Assembly (NCBI GenBank): GCA_017856375.1
Contig: JAFMFC010000007.1
Coordinates: forward strand, 1 to 46,073
DNA: 46,073 nt
Direction of reading: 5' to 3'
Origin: Ilumatobacteraceae bacterium
GTDB lineage: Bacteria > Actinomycetota > Acidimicrobiia > Acidimicrobiales > Ilumatobacteraceae
Positions 38,217-46,073 of the stretch are shown here, in pieces; positions within the stretch are counted from its first letter, which is position 1; each line of letters opens with the position of its first letter. Position numbers and translations under genes: made by a program. The notes below the pieces were generated by a model. That model worked only from the letters and a program-made list of their open reading frames with translations. It was not told the origin of the DNA and ran no database searches.

Positions 38217-39941
38217 ATGAGCGAAGAGCACGCGGGGACCACAGGTCCCGAGCGTCAGGGCACGCCCGAACGGTCGTCGGGTCCGGTCAAAAAGCGTCGT
38301 CGTGGACGCCGTGGCGGGCGTAACCGAAATAAGTCGGGGGCAGCCAAGCAGTCAGTCAATTCTGCCGAGCAGTCCACGGCAGAGATTCCCGAACCACCGC
38401 GCGAGGGTCGGATGGTGTCGCCACAGGCTGCGAGCGACGCGCTCGTTCGCAAGCCGCAAATTGGTGACGTTCGTCCTGCACCGGTGATGGCTGCCGCTGC
38501 GAAGTCGGAGAGGCCTGCCGACAGGGAAAAACCGGGTGGTGAGGGCAAGAAGAAGAATCGGCGAGGAGGACGACGCAATCGTTCCCGTCGCTCGGGTCGA
38601 AGCGATACCCCCGCGGATTCCGATGCCGAACTGATGGAGCGCCGTCGTGGCAAGGAGCGCAACGGCAAGGCGGTTGGTCGCTACCTGATGTGCGTACAGG
38701 TGCGTCCAGAATTCACGCAAGTTGCAGTGCTCGAAGGGCGAAGCTTGATCGAGCACTACGTTTCGCGTCCTGCGGATGACGAGACCCAGATCCACGGAAA
38801 CATCTACCTCGGCCGGGTGCAAAACGTTCTGCCGGGAATGGAAGCAGCTTTTGTCGACATTGGTACGACAAAGAATGCGGTGCTGTACCGCGGTGACGTG
38901 CAGTTCGACAAAGAAGACGTCGTCGAGCAAGGTCCAAGCCCACGAATCGAGCAAGTTCTTCGTTCTCGCCAATTGATCCTGTGTCAGGTGACAAAGAATC
39001 CAATCGGCGCTAAGGGCGGTCGTCTCACGCAGGAAATTTCGTTGCCGGGACGCTTCGTGGTGCTCATTCCGGATTCCCGGACATACGGAATCTCGAAGCG
39101 TTTGCCCGATTCGGAACGTCGTCGGTTGCGCTCGATTCTCGATCGAATCAAACCCGAGGAGCACGGCATCATCGTGCGCACCGCGGCGGAGAATGCAACC
39201 GAGCACGAACTCACCACTGACCTCACTCGACTCATCGAACAGTGGGAGCAGATTCGCCAAGCGGCAACCAAGGCTTCGAGCCCCACGCTGTTGTACCGCG
39301 AACCGCCACTTGCTGTACGAGTGATCCGCGAGGAGTTCAGCAGCGAGTACCGCGGAATCGTGATCGACGATTCTCAGTTGCACCGAGAGGTGCAGGACTA
39401 TGTGCAGGCGTTCAACCCCGAGTTCGCCGATCGTGTCGAGCTCTACGATCCTGCCGATCAGGGTCTGTCATTGTTCGAGCAGCACCGCGTGCACGAACAG
39501 GTGCACAAGGCACTCGATCGCAAGGTTTGGTTGCCTTCCGGCGGTTCATTGATCATTGAACACACCGAGGCGCTCACGGTGATCGACGTGAACACCGGTA
39601 AGAACGTGGGCAAGTCGAACCTGGAAGAGACGGTGTTCCACAACAACCTCGAAGCCGCTGACGAAATCGCCCGCCAACTTCGCCTACGGGATATCGGCGG
39701 AATCATCGTCATCGATTTCATCGACATGGAAGTCAAGGAGAACCGTCGACGGGTGGTGGAGGCGTTCAAGGACGCCCTTGCCCGGGACAAGACTCGCACC
39801 CAGGTGTTCGAGATTTCCGAACTCGGTCTCGTGGAGATGACGCGCAAGCGCATCGGAGAGGGGCTATTGACGAGCTTCGCCAGCACGTGCCCCGAATGCG
39901 AGGGCCGAGGAATCACCCTCGACCTGTCGATGTTGGACTAG
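38217..39941 (+). CDS. rne: Ribonuclease E/G family protein
   Basis: S1-like YLGRVQNVLPGMEAAFVDIG, TVIDVNTGKNVG catalytic motif, CPECEGRG Zn-link; Arg-rich N-terminus. Alternative in-frame GTG start at 38079. Confidence 0.93.
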   Translation: MSEEHAGTTGPERQGTPERSSGPVKKRRRGRRGGRNRNKSGAAKQSVNSAEQSTAEIPEPPREGRMVSPQAASDALVRKPQIGDVRPAPVMAAAAKSERPADREKPGGEGKKKNRRGGRRNRSRRSGRSDTPADSDAELMERRRGKERNGKAVGRYLMCVQVRPEFTQVAVLEGRSLIEHYVSRPADDETQIHGNIYLGRVQNVLPGMEAAFVDIGTTKNAVLYRGDVQFDKEDVVEQGPSPRIEQVLRSRQLILCQVTKNPIGAKGGRLTQEISLPGRFVVLIPDSRTYGISKRLPDSERRRLRSILDRIKPEEHGIIVRTAAENATEHELTTDLTRLIEQWEQIRQAATKASSPTLLYREPPLAVRVIREEFSSEYRGIVIDDSQLHREVQDYVQAFNPEFADRVELYDPADQGLSLFEQHRVHEQVHKALDRKVWLPSGGSLIIEHTEALTVIDVNTGKNVGKSNLEETVFHNNLEAADEIARQLRLRDIGGIIVIDFIDMEVKENRRRVVEAFKDALARDKTRTQVFEISELGLVEMTRKRIGEGLLTSFASTCPECEGRGITLDLSMLD

Positions 39942-40019
39942 GGGCATGATGTCTGGAGTCGTGAATCAGCCGTTTGCGGTTGGATGCCCCCGGGCCGCCC
40001 GTTAGGCTCATCAACCGTT

Positions 40020-40331
40020 ATGTACGCAGTCATTGACGCCGGTTCGAAGCAGCAGAAGGTGGCCCAGGGCCAGCAGGTTCGTGTCGAATTGCTCGACGCA
40101 GCCGAAGGTCAGGAAGTCAACCTCACTCCGTTGCTCCTCGTCGATGGCGCCACGGTGTTGTCGACGCCTGCAGAACTCTCCAAGGTGAAGGTGACCGCCA
40201 AGGTGGTGGGGATGACCGCTGGTCCGAAGATCAACGGTTTCACCTATAAGCGCCGCACCAATCAGCGTCGCCGCTTCGGGCACCGCCAGAAGTACTCGCT
40301 CGTCGAAATCACCAAGATCGCGAAAGGCTGA
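40020..40331 (+). CDS. rplU: 50S ribosomal protein L21
   Basis: MYAVIDAGSKQQKVAQGQ and YKRRTNQRRRFGHRQKYSLVEITKI. Confidence 0.96.
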   Translation: MYAVIDAGSKQQKVAQGQQVRVELLDAAEGQEVNLTPLLLVDGATVLSTPAELSKVKVTAKVVGMTAGPKINGFTYKRRTNQRRRFGHRQKYSLVEITKIAKG

Positions 40332-40334
40332 ACG

Positions 40335-40589
40335 ATGTCAAAGACCAAGGGTGGCGGTTCAACCAAGAACGGTCGTGACTCCAATGCGCAGCGTCTCGGC
40401 GTCAAGGTATTCGATGGCACGAGCATCACTGCCGGCACGATCCTCGTGCGTCAGCGTGGCACCAAGGTGCATCCTGGTGTCAACGTCGGCAAGGGTAAGG
40501 ACGACACACTGTTTGCTCTTGAAGCAGGGAGCGTGAAGTTCGGTCAGCGTCGCGGCCGCAAGGTCGTTGACGTTCTTCCCGCCAACTGA
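40335..40589 (+). CDS. rpmA: 50S ribosomal protein L27
   Basis: [48 protein letters not shown]. Confidence 0.97.
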   Translation: MSKTKGGGSTKNGRDSNAQRLGVKVFDGTSITAGTILVRQRGTKVHPGVNVGKGKDDTLFALEAGSVKFGQRRGRKVVDVLPAN

Positions 40590-40594
40590 TCACC

Positions 40595-40609
40595 GGCCGC
40601 GAGGCGGCC
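40595..40609. terminator. Short GC hairpin in the 19-bp gap between convergent rpmA and dgt
   Basis: GGCCGC-GAG-GCGGCC. Confidence 0.45.
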
Positions 40610-41745
40610 TAGTTGACGCCGATTCCTTTGGGCAATCGATCTACGCCCCAACCGAGCAGTAGCTCGCCTTGTCGACACGCGAATCGATCGGTCATTCCCG
40701 CAACGTAGGCGACTGCAGCATGCAGTGCGGCTGGACTTTCGACAACGAGTCCGCTCTGGTCGGGAAGGAGTCGTGGCGACTTCACGTAGTGCTCGACGAG
40801 AGCTTGGAGCAGATCGATCACTGACTTTGCCTGTTTGCGGGACGCATCGCGCATGTAAATGCGCTCGTAGTTGAATTGGCGAAAGTTGGCGAGTGCCTCC
40901 GCGACGTCAGCCTCCATGCTGATACGTCCTGAGCGTGAACTCGCAGAAACCATGGCTCCGATGAATGCACGTAATTGACTCGAGCGGGATGTGCCGCAGC
41001 GCGCCTTCACGGAATCGGGAAGCATGTCGGGGGTCACGATTGAGGCGGCAACTGCGTCTTCGAAATCGTGACAGACGTATGCGATGCGATCGGCCCACGA
41101 CACCACCTCGCCTTCGGGCGTTTGCGGCGCTGGCCGCGACCAGGAGTGATTGCGAATGCCATCGAGCGTTTCAGTGCAGAGATTCAGCGGTGCGAGGGTG
41201 ACGTCTGCGCCCCATGAAGCGTGGTCAAAGCCATCTTGCACATAGGGACTGAGCGCATCTTCGCTGGCGTGGCCGCCGGGGCCATGGCCACAGTCATGGC
41301 CGAGTGCAATGGCTTCGGTGAGAGTTTGGTTGAGGCCGAGAGCGCGAGCAATGGCGACGGCAACCTGTGCAACCTCGAGTGCATGAGTGAGGCGGGTGCG
41401 CTGATGATCCTCCGGGAATACAAACACCTGGGTTTTTCCAGCCAGACGCCGAAATGCACTGGCGTGGAGAATGCGATCGCGATCTCGTTCGAAGCAGGTG
41501 CGGAAGGGGTCGGCCTCTTCTTCGATGGCGCGGTTTCCTGCACCGAACGAACGGGTGGCTAGAGGCGCAAGTTGCTCGTGCTCGATGGCTTCGCGTCGTT
41601 CGCGGTCGACGACATCATTCGTGCCCGAACCCGCCCACGAGTCGCGATGTGCGAAACGAACCCCAGCCTCGTGCTCGTGCCCATGCATGGTGCTGGCCCA
41701 CGAGACAGCGCGGCTCTGGTTGGTGCCAGGGTTGGTCGATGACAT
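40609..41745 (-). CDS. dgt: Deoxyguanosinetriphosphate triphosphohydrolase-like HD-domain protein
   Basis: RRLAGKTQVF, RTRLTHALEVAQVA, ALGHDCGHGPGGHASE, SWADRIAYVCHDFEDAV HD motifs. Confidence 0.92.
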   Translation of the reverse strand: MSSTNPGTNQSRAVSWASTMHGHEHEAGVRFAHRDSWAGSGTNDVVDRERREAIEHEQLAPLATRSFGAGNRAIEEEADPFRTCFERDRDRILHASAFRRLAGKTQVFVFPEDHQRTRLTHALEVAQVAVAIARALGLNQTLTEAIALGHDCGHGPGGHASEDALSPYVQDGFDHASWGADVTLAPLNLCTETLDGIRNHSWSRPAPQTPEGEVVSWADRIAYVCHDFEDAVAASIVTPDMLPDSVKARCGTSRSSQLRAFIGAMVSASSRSGRISMEADVAEALANFRQFNYERIYMRDASRKQAKSVIDLLQALVEHYVKSPRLLPDQSGLVVESPAALHAAVAYVAGMTDRFACRQGELLLGWGVDRLPKGIGVN

Positions 41746-41791
41746 GTCTCCAAGTTAGGTGTGGGGTGCAGCAGTAGCCTGACAAGCCCCT

Positions 41792-43060
41792 ATGAGTGCA
41801 TTCGTCGACGAAGCCCAACTCAACGTTCGCGGTGGCGACGGCGGATTTGGCTGCGTCAGCTTTCGCCGTGAGGGCCCGGTTGCCTTTGGTGGGCCCAATG
41901 GGGGTGACGGCGGCGACGGAGGTTCGGTGTGGCTGGTTGCCGATCACAACGTTGCCTCGCTGCTGGCTTTTCGCGACCACCCCCACCGGCGTGCAGGCGA
42001 CGGCGTGAACGGAATGGGTAAAGACCTCCACGGTCGGCGCGGCGAGGATTTGCTGGTGGCGGTTCCCGAGGGCACCGTCGTAAAGGACATGTACACGGGC
42101 GAGGTGTTGGCTGATCTTTCCGCCCACGGTGCGCGTTACTGCGCTGCGCCGGGTGGACGGGGCGGACGAGGCAACGCCCGCTTTTTGTCCAACCGTCGAC
42201 GTGCGCCGAAGTTTGCCGAGCAGGGCGAGCACGGCTCCGAGCGTTGGCTGAAGTTGGAACTGAAGTTGATGGCCGATGTCGCACTCGTCGGATTTCCGAA
42301 TGCCGGTAAGAGCACGTTCATCAGCGCGGTGTCGGCTGCCAAGCCAAAGATTGCCAACTATCCCTTCACCACGCTCGAACCGCACCTCGGAGTCGTGCGA
42401 TTGGATGATGCGACGGAATTCGTGATTGCCGACATTCCGGGGATCATCGAGGGAGCGAGCGAGGGTAAGGGTCTGGGGCACCAGTTCTTGCGTCATATCG
42501 AGCGAGCCCGCGTGTTGTGCATTCTGATCGACCTTGCACCGATGGACGAAATGTCTGCGGATGAACAGGAACGTGTGCTCTTGCGTGAACTCGGTCAGTA
42601 TCAGCCGGAGTTGTTGGAGCGTCCGCGGGTGACGGTGGGCACGAAGATCGATGTGGCGACCGCGGAGACCAAAGCAGCGTGGTCGAGTCGAGCATCGAAT
42701 TCACTGGTCATGTCCGCCGTGACGGGAGAAAGCGTACGGCCCGTGCTCGGCGAATTGGCTCGCAAAGTGGCAGAAGCCCGAAGTCTCGTGAAGACCGTGC
42801 CGTCGACGGTGGTGTTGCGTCCCGTGCCTGAAGGAACGCAAGTGGAGAAGCTGGCGTTGAATGAGTTCCGTCTGCACGGTCGCGAGGTGATGCGTGCCGT
42901 GGCATTGAACGACGTCACCACGCCAGATGCGCTCAATTACATCGAAGAGCGACTCAAGCACCTGGGCGTCCTGCGTTTGCTGGCCAAAGCCGGTGCCGTT
43001 GAGGGGGCCACCGTTCACATCGGCGAGTTCAGTTTCGATTATGTGCCGGAGGCCTCATGA
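41792..43060 (+). CDS. obg: GTPase Obg/CgtA
   Basis: FVDEAQLNVRGGDGGFGCVSFRRE Obg fold; GFPNAGKSTF G1 motif; DIPGIIEGASEGKGLGHQFLRH. Confidence 0.97.
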   Translation: MSAFVDEAQLNVRGGDGGFGCVSFRREGPVAFGGPNGGDGGDGGSVWLVADHNVASLLAFRDHPHRRAGDGVNGMGKDLHGRRGEDLLVAVPEGTVVKDMYTGEVLADLSAHGARYCAAPGGRGGRGNARFLSNRRRAPKFAEQGEHGSERWLKLELKLMADVALVGFPNAGKSTFISAVSAAKPKIANYPFTTLEPHLGVVRLDDATEFVIADIPGIIEGASEGKGLGHQFLRHIERARVLCILIDLAPMDEMSADEQERVLLRELGQYQPELLERPRVTVGTKIDVATAETKAAWSSRASNSLVMSAVTGESVRPVLGELARKVAEARSLVKTVPSTVVLRPVPEGTQVEKLALNEFRLHGREVMRAVALNDVTTPDALNYIEERLKHLGVLRLLAKAGAVEGATVHIGEFSFDYVPEAS

Positions 43061-43070
43061 AAGTGGTGAC

Positions 43071-44171
43071 GTGGTGAGAGTCGTCGTGAAGATTGGCACG
43101 TCGTCGGTGACTTCGGAGACGGGTGCGATCAAGGAGAGCGCAATCGCCTCGCTGTGCGCGCAGGTGGCCGGATTGCGACGAGAGGGCCATGAGGTGTTGG
43201 TGGTGTCGAGTGGTGCGGTTGCAGGAGGCGTGGATGCACTCGGCATGAAGGAGCGTCCGAGCGACACTCTGACCTTGCAAGCACTCGCTGCAGTTGGGCA
43301 GAGCCGATTAATGGAGCGCTACAACACGCAGTTTCGCGACCATGGATTGATCGCCGCGCAGGTGTTGCTCACGCCGAACGACTTCATTGACCGTCGCCAG
43401 TATCTGCATGCTCGCGAGACCGTCGATCGTTTGCTCTCCTTGGGCTGCATACCGGTGATCAATGAAAACGACGCCATCGCCGCAGACGAGATTCGATTCG
43501 GCGACAACGATCGAATTGCGGCACTGTTGGCGCACAGTGTGCAAGCCGACTTGCTCCTACTGCTCACCGACATCGATGGTTTGTACACCGACGATCCCAC
43601 GAAGAATCCCGATGCTCAGCTCGTAGAGGTCGTCGCCGCGGATGACCCCTTGCTTTCGGTGAATGCCGGTGCATCGGGTACGGCTCGTGGTAGCGGGGGA
43701 ATGGCGAGCAAACTTTCCGCAGCCCGGATTGCTTCATGGTCGGGTGTGCGCACCGTGATTGCCGAGGCGCGTAAACCCGATGTGCTTGCTCTTGCAGTTG
43801 CGGGTAATCGCTCGGTGGGAACGCAGTTCCTTCCTCATGATCGTCAGTTGTCTGCGCGCAAATTGTGGATTGCTTTTGCAGCGCAAACTGCCGGTGCGGT
43901 GTTGGTCGACGAAGGTGCACGCCACGCATTGGTGCAACGCAACACGTCGTTGTTGCACGCTGGCGTTACTGAAGTGCACGGTGACTTTGTCGCTGGTGAC
44001 ACGGTGGAGATTCGCAATGAAGATTCGGGCGAAGTCATCGCGCGGGGAATGGTCTCGGTAGATGCAGTTCAGGCCGGCGCAGCCGCCGGACTACAGAGCG
44101 TCGATCTGCCCGAGGGTGTGCCGAGCGAGCTCATTCACCGCGACGATTTGGTGGTCTTTCTCTCCAAGTAG
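43071..44171 (+). CDS. proB: Glutamate 5-kinase with C-terminal PUA domain
   Basis: VVKIGTSSVTSETG, ALAAVGQSRLMERYN, FGDNDRIAALLAHSVQADLLLLLTDIDGLY; GTG start 43071 or 43074. Confidence 0.95.
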   Translation: MVRVVVKIGTSSVTSETGAIKESAIASLCAQVAGLRREGHEVLVVSSGAVAGGVDALGMKERPSDTLTLQALAAVGQSRLMERYNTQFRDHGLIAAQVLLTPNDFIDRRQYLHARETVDRLLSLGCIPVINENDAIAADEIRFGDNDRIAALLAHSVQADLLLLLTDIDGLYTDDPTKNPDAQLVEVVAADDPLLSVNAGASGTARGSGGMASKLSAARIASWSGVRTVIAEARKPDVLALAVAGNRSVGTQFLPHDRQLSARKLWIAFAAQTAGAVLVDEGARHALVQRNTSLLHAGVTEVHGDFVAGDTVEIRNEDSGEVIARGMVSVDAVQAGAAAGLQSVDLPEGVPSELIHRDDLVVFLSK

Positions 44172-45739
44172 AGACGTGCCACATTGCGCAAGTCTTGATC
44201 GCGTATCACGACTAGAACGACGAGGTACGCGGCGATTCCAGGTACTCCTGCGAGAAGCACCGTGGCGAGCGATTGCAGGGCGCCCTCAGCGGAGAGCGAT
44301 TGCGACGTCACCCACGTGACAAGAGACATCGCCGATCCCGCCATGACGTATCGTCCAAGTGGTCGCGCCAGGTGAGTGATCGACCACAATGGCGTGGTCG
44401 CTGCGAGAACCACTGCTGCGATCACTGCACCGAAGAGATAGGCGATGGCGAAGGCGATGCCGAGGCCGAACACATCAAGTGAATCGACGAGTGCAATTGC
44501 CAATGCGATATTGATGGCATTCTCGGCGAGGTTGATGAAAAAGGGCGTGCGAGTGTCGCCTTTGGCGTAGAAGCCGCGAAGGACGAACAGGTATGTGGAG
44601 AATCCGACGAGACCGATGGCGAGCCCACTCAGCGCGCGCGAAGTTGACTCGATTGCAGTGAGATTGAAGTTTCCGTGGCCAAGGAGCAGGGAGACGAGCG
44701 GCTCAGCCAATACCACCGCACCGATTGACGCGGGAAGCGTGAGCAGAATCGTGGCTCGAATGCCCTGGGAGATGCGGCCTGCGAACTCCTCGCTTCTTCC
44801 GGCCCGATGCATCTCGGCAAGGCGCGGCAGGAAGGTAGTGGCGATGGACACAGCCAGGAGACCATGGGGCAGTTGAAAGATCACGTACGCCTTCGTGTAC
44901 GCATCGACGAGTCCACTGCCGGGAGAGGCCAAATTCTTGATCACCACGAGAGCCAATTGGTTGGCCAACACGTAGCCAACCGACCATGTGGAAAGACGAA
45001 GTAGTTCGCCTACCGATTCGTTTCTGAAGCTTGGTCTGAACGAGATGCGGATACCTGCGCGGTGGATCGTCGCCCACTGCACAAAACCCATTACGGCGAT
45101 GCCCAATGTGGTGGACAGCCCGAGGGTCCATGTCGTCGCGCTCATGGTGGAGATGTTGGCGATCGATGGGGGGTTGTCGGCACCGGTTAACGGCACAAGG
45201 AACAGAATGCCGATGGTGATGAGATTCGCCAGGGCAGGTGACCATGCGCCCATCGTGAATCGTCCACGTGCGTTGAGCACGGCAGAGCTCAGTGCAGTCA
45301 TTCCGTAGAAGAAGATCTGGACGACGAAGATACGAGTCAACAACGTGCCGGCAGAGCGAAACGCTGCCACATCGACTTCTGCTGACGGCGACAAGGTAAA
45401 GATTCGAAAGATCCATCCAGCGCCGAGTACGGCCACTGCGGTGATCGCGGCGAGCAGAACCAGGGAGGTGGAATACACCGCGTCGAGGTCGCGATGGCTG
45501 GAGGCGGTCGAGTCGCGGCGCACTATCGAGACGACAAGTGGGACCAGTGATGCAGAGAGGACGCCACCGATTAACAGCTCGTACACGGCATTTGGCGCAT
45601 TGTTGGCGATCTCGAAGATGTCGGCCACGGCGGTTTGCCCGACTATCGAGGCAAAGACGATGATTCGTGCAAGACCAGTGATGCGCGAGGTGGCAGTGCC
45701 GCTCGCGACCAAGAGGTTCGACCGCACGAGCCCACTCAT
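44135..45739 (-). CDS. murJ: Murein biosynthesis integral membrane protein MurJ (MviN-like lipid II flippase)
   Basis: MSGLVRSNLLVASGTATSRITGLARIIVFASIVGQTAVADIFEIANNAPNAVYELLIGGVLSASLVP; multi-TM MOP-superfamily pattern. Confidence 0.93.
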   Translation of the reverse strand: MSGLVRSNLLVASGTATSRITGLARIIVFASIVGQTAVADIFEIANNAPNAVYELLIGGVLSASLVPLVVSIVRRDSTASSHRDLDAVYSTSLVLLAAITAVAVLGAGWIFRIFTLSPSAEVDVAAFRSAGTLLTRIFVVQIFFYGMTALSSAVLNARGRFTMGAWSPALANLITIGILFLVPLTGADNPPSIANISTMSATTWTLGLSTTLGIAVMGFVQWATIHRAGIRISFRPSFRNESVGELLRLSTWSVGYVLANQLALVVIKNLASPGSGLVDAYTKAYVIFQLPHGLLAVSIATTFLPRLAEMHRAGRSEEFAGRISQGIRATILLTLPASIGAVVLAEPLVSLLLGHGNFNLTAIESTSRALSGLAIGLVGFSTYLFVLRGFYAKGDTRTPFFINLAENAINIALAIALVDSLDVFGLGIAFAIAYLFGAVIAAVVLAATTPLWSITHLARPLGRYVMAGSAMSLVTWVTSQSLSAEGALQSLATVLLAGVPGIAAYLVVLVVIRDQDLRNVARLYLERKTTKSSR

Positions 45740-45785
45740 CGACGCATCATCGTAGGTCCCTGGGCGACTGGAGTAGGTCAAGGGG

Positions 45786-45791
45786 TAGGGT
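45786..45791 (+). promoter_or_regulatory. Putative -10 box for leaderless moxR-like mRNA
   Basis: TAGGGT, 7 nt before ATG 45799. Confidence 0.5.
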
Positions 45792-45798
45792 TGTCCAA

Positions 45799-46073
45799 AT
45801 GGATAATCGCTTCGAGTCGGTGCAGCAAGTTCGTGATGGATTGAAAAAGGTCAACTACTTGGCCGACGAAGGCATCGCTGGCGTGGTGTATCTGGCACAG
45901 CGTCTGGGCAAGCCCATCCTCGTCGAGGGGCCCGCCGGAACGGGAAAGACCCAGTTGGCCAAGAGCGTCGCCGAAATGACGAATGCGCGGCTCATTCGAT
46001 TGCAGTGTTACGAAGGCTTGGACGAGTCGAAGGCGCTGTACGAGTGGAACTACAAGAAGCAGTTGCTGCGCAT
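45799..46073 (+). CDS. MoxR-family AAA+ ATPase, N-terminal fragment (3' truncated by window edge)
   Basis: MDNRFESVQQVRDGLKKVNYLADEGIAGVVYLAQRLGKPILVEGPAGTGKTQLAKSVAEMTNARLIRLQCYEGLDESKALYEWNYKKQLLR. Walker A GPAGTGKT. Missing from the ORF track because it runs off the window. Confidence 0.92.
   Translation, partial: MDNRFESVQQVRDGLKKVNYLADEGIAGVVYLAQRLGKPILVEGPAGTGKTQLAKSVAEMTNARLIRLQCYEGLDESKALYEWNYKKQLLR

Noticed and set aside
38352-39383. 343-aa minus-strand ORF opposite the RNase E/G gene
   Set aside because: Antisense artefact; the sense strand has all RNase E/G catalytic motifs.
41615-42496. 293-aa minus-strand ORF across the dgt-obg promoter region and obg 5' end
   Set aside because: Spans the divergent promoter region and lies antisense to the Obg domain; no protein-like motifs.

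Overview
The window is GC-rich actinobacterial chromosome, most likely Acidimicrobiia-like by gene content. That placement is an inference and was not tested. It is almost fully coding, with no convincing mobile element, phage, CRISPR array or classical defence island. In order it contains: the end of a histidine-utilisation operon (hutU 3' end, hutF, a peptide-deformylase-family gene, hutI) translationally coupled to a fatty-acid-desaturase-like gene; a Baeyer-Villiger-type monooxygenase and an MFS exporter; an aldehyde dehydrogenase; class I FBP aldolase; a DDAH-type hydrolase; tRNA-Gly; two adjacent oligopeptide-type ABC importer operons (about 11.2-22.7 kb); a phosphofructokinase and upp flanking a triplicated hairpin; a GNAT plus enolase-superfamily racemase pair; tRNA-Pro; tig with a divergent small unknown gene; clpP, clpX, folC, ndk; mreB-mreC-mreD-PBP2-rodA; RNase E/G, rplU, rpmA; dgt, obg, proB, murJ; and the start of a MoxR AAA+ ATPase. 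The observations most worth checking are: (1) a deformylase-family gene between hutF and hutI, where an N-formylglutamate deformylase step (HutG) is expected; (2) a recurrent TANNNT (mostly TAGNNT) box 6-11 nt upstream of many start codons, suggesting widespread leaderless transcription, with an overlapping bidirectional version between tig and a small unknown gene; (3) near-perfect hairpins between the SBP and permease genes of both ABC operons; (4) a 33-bp tandem hairpin array between pfkA and upp that appears derived from the upp 3' end; (5) unusual insertions in PBP2 (four Cys) and MreC (Thr/Pro-rich).
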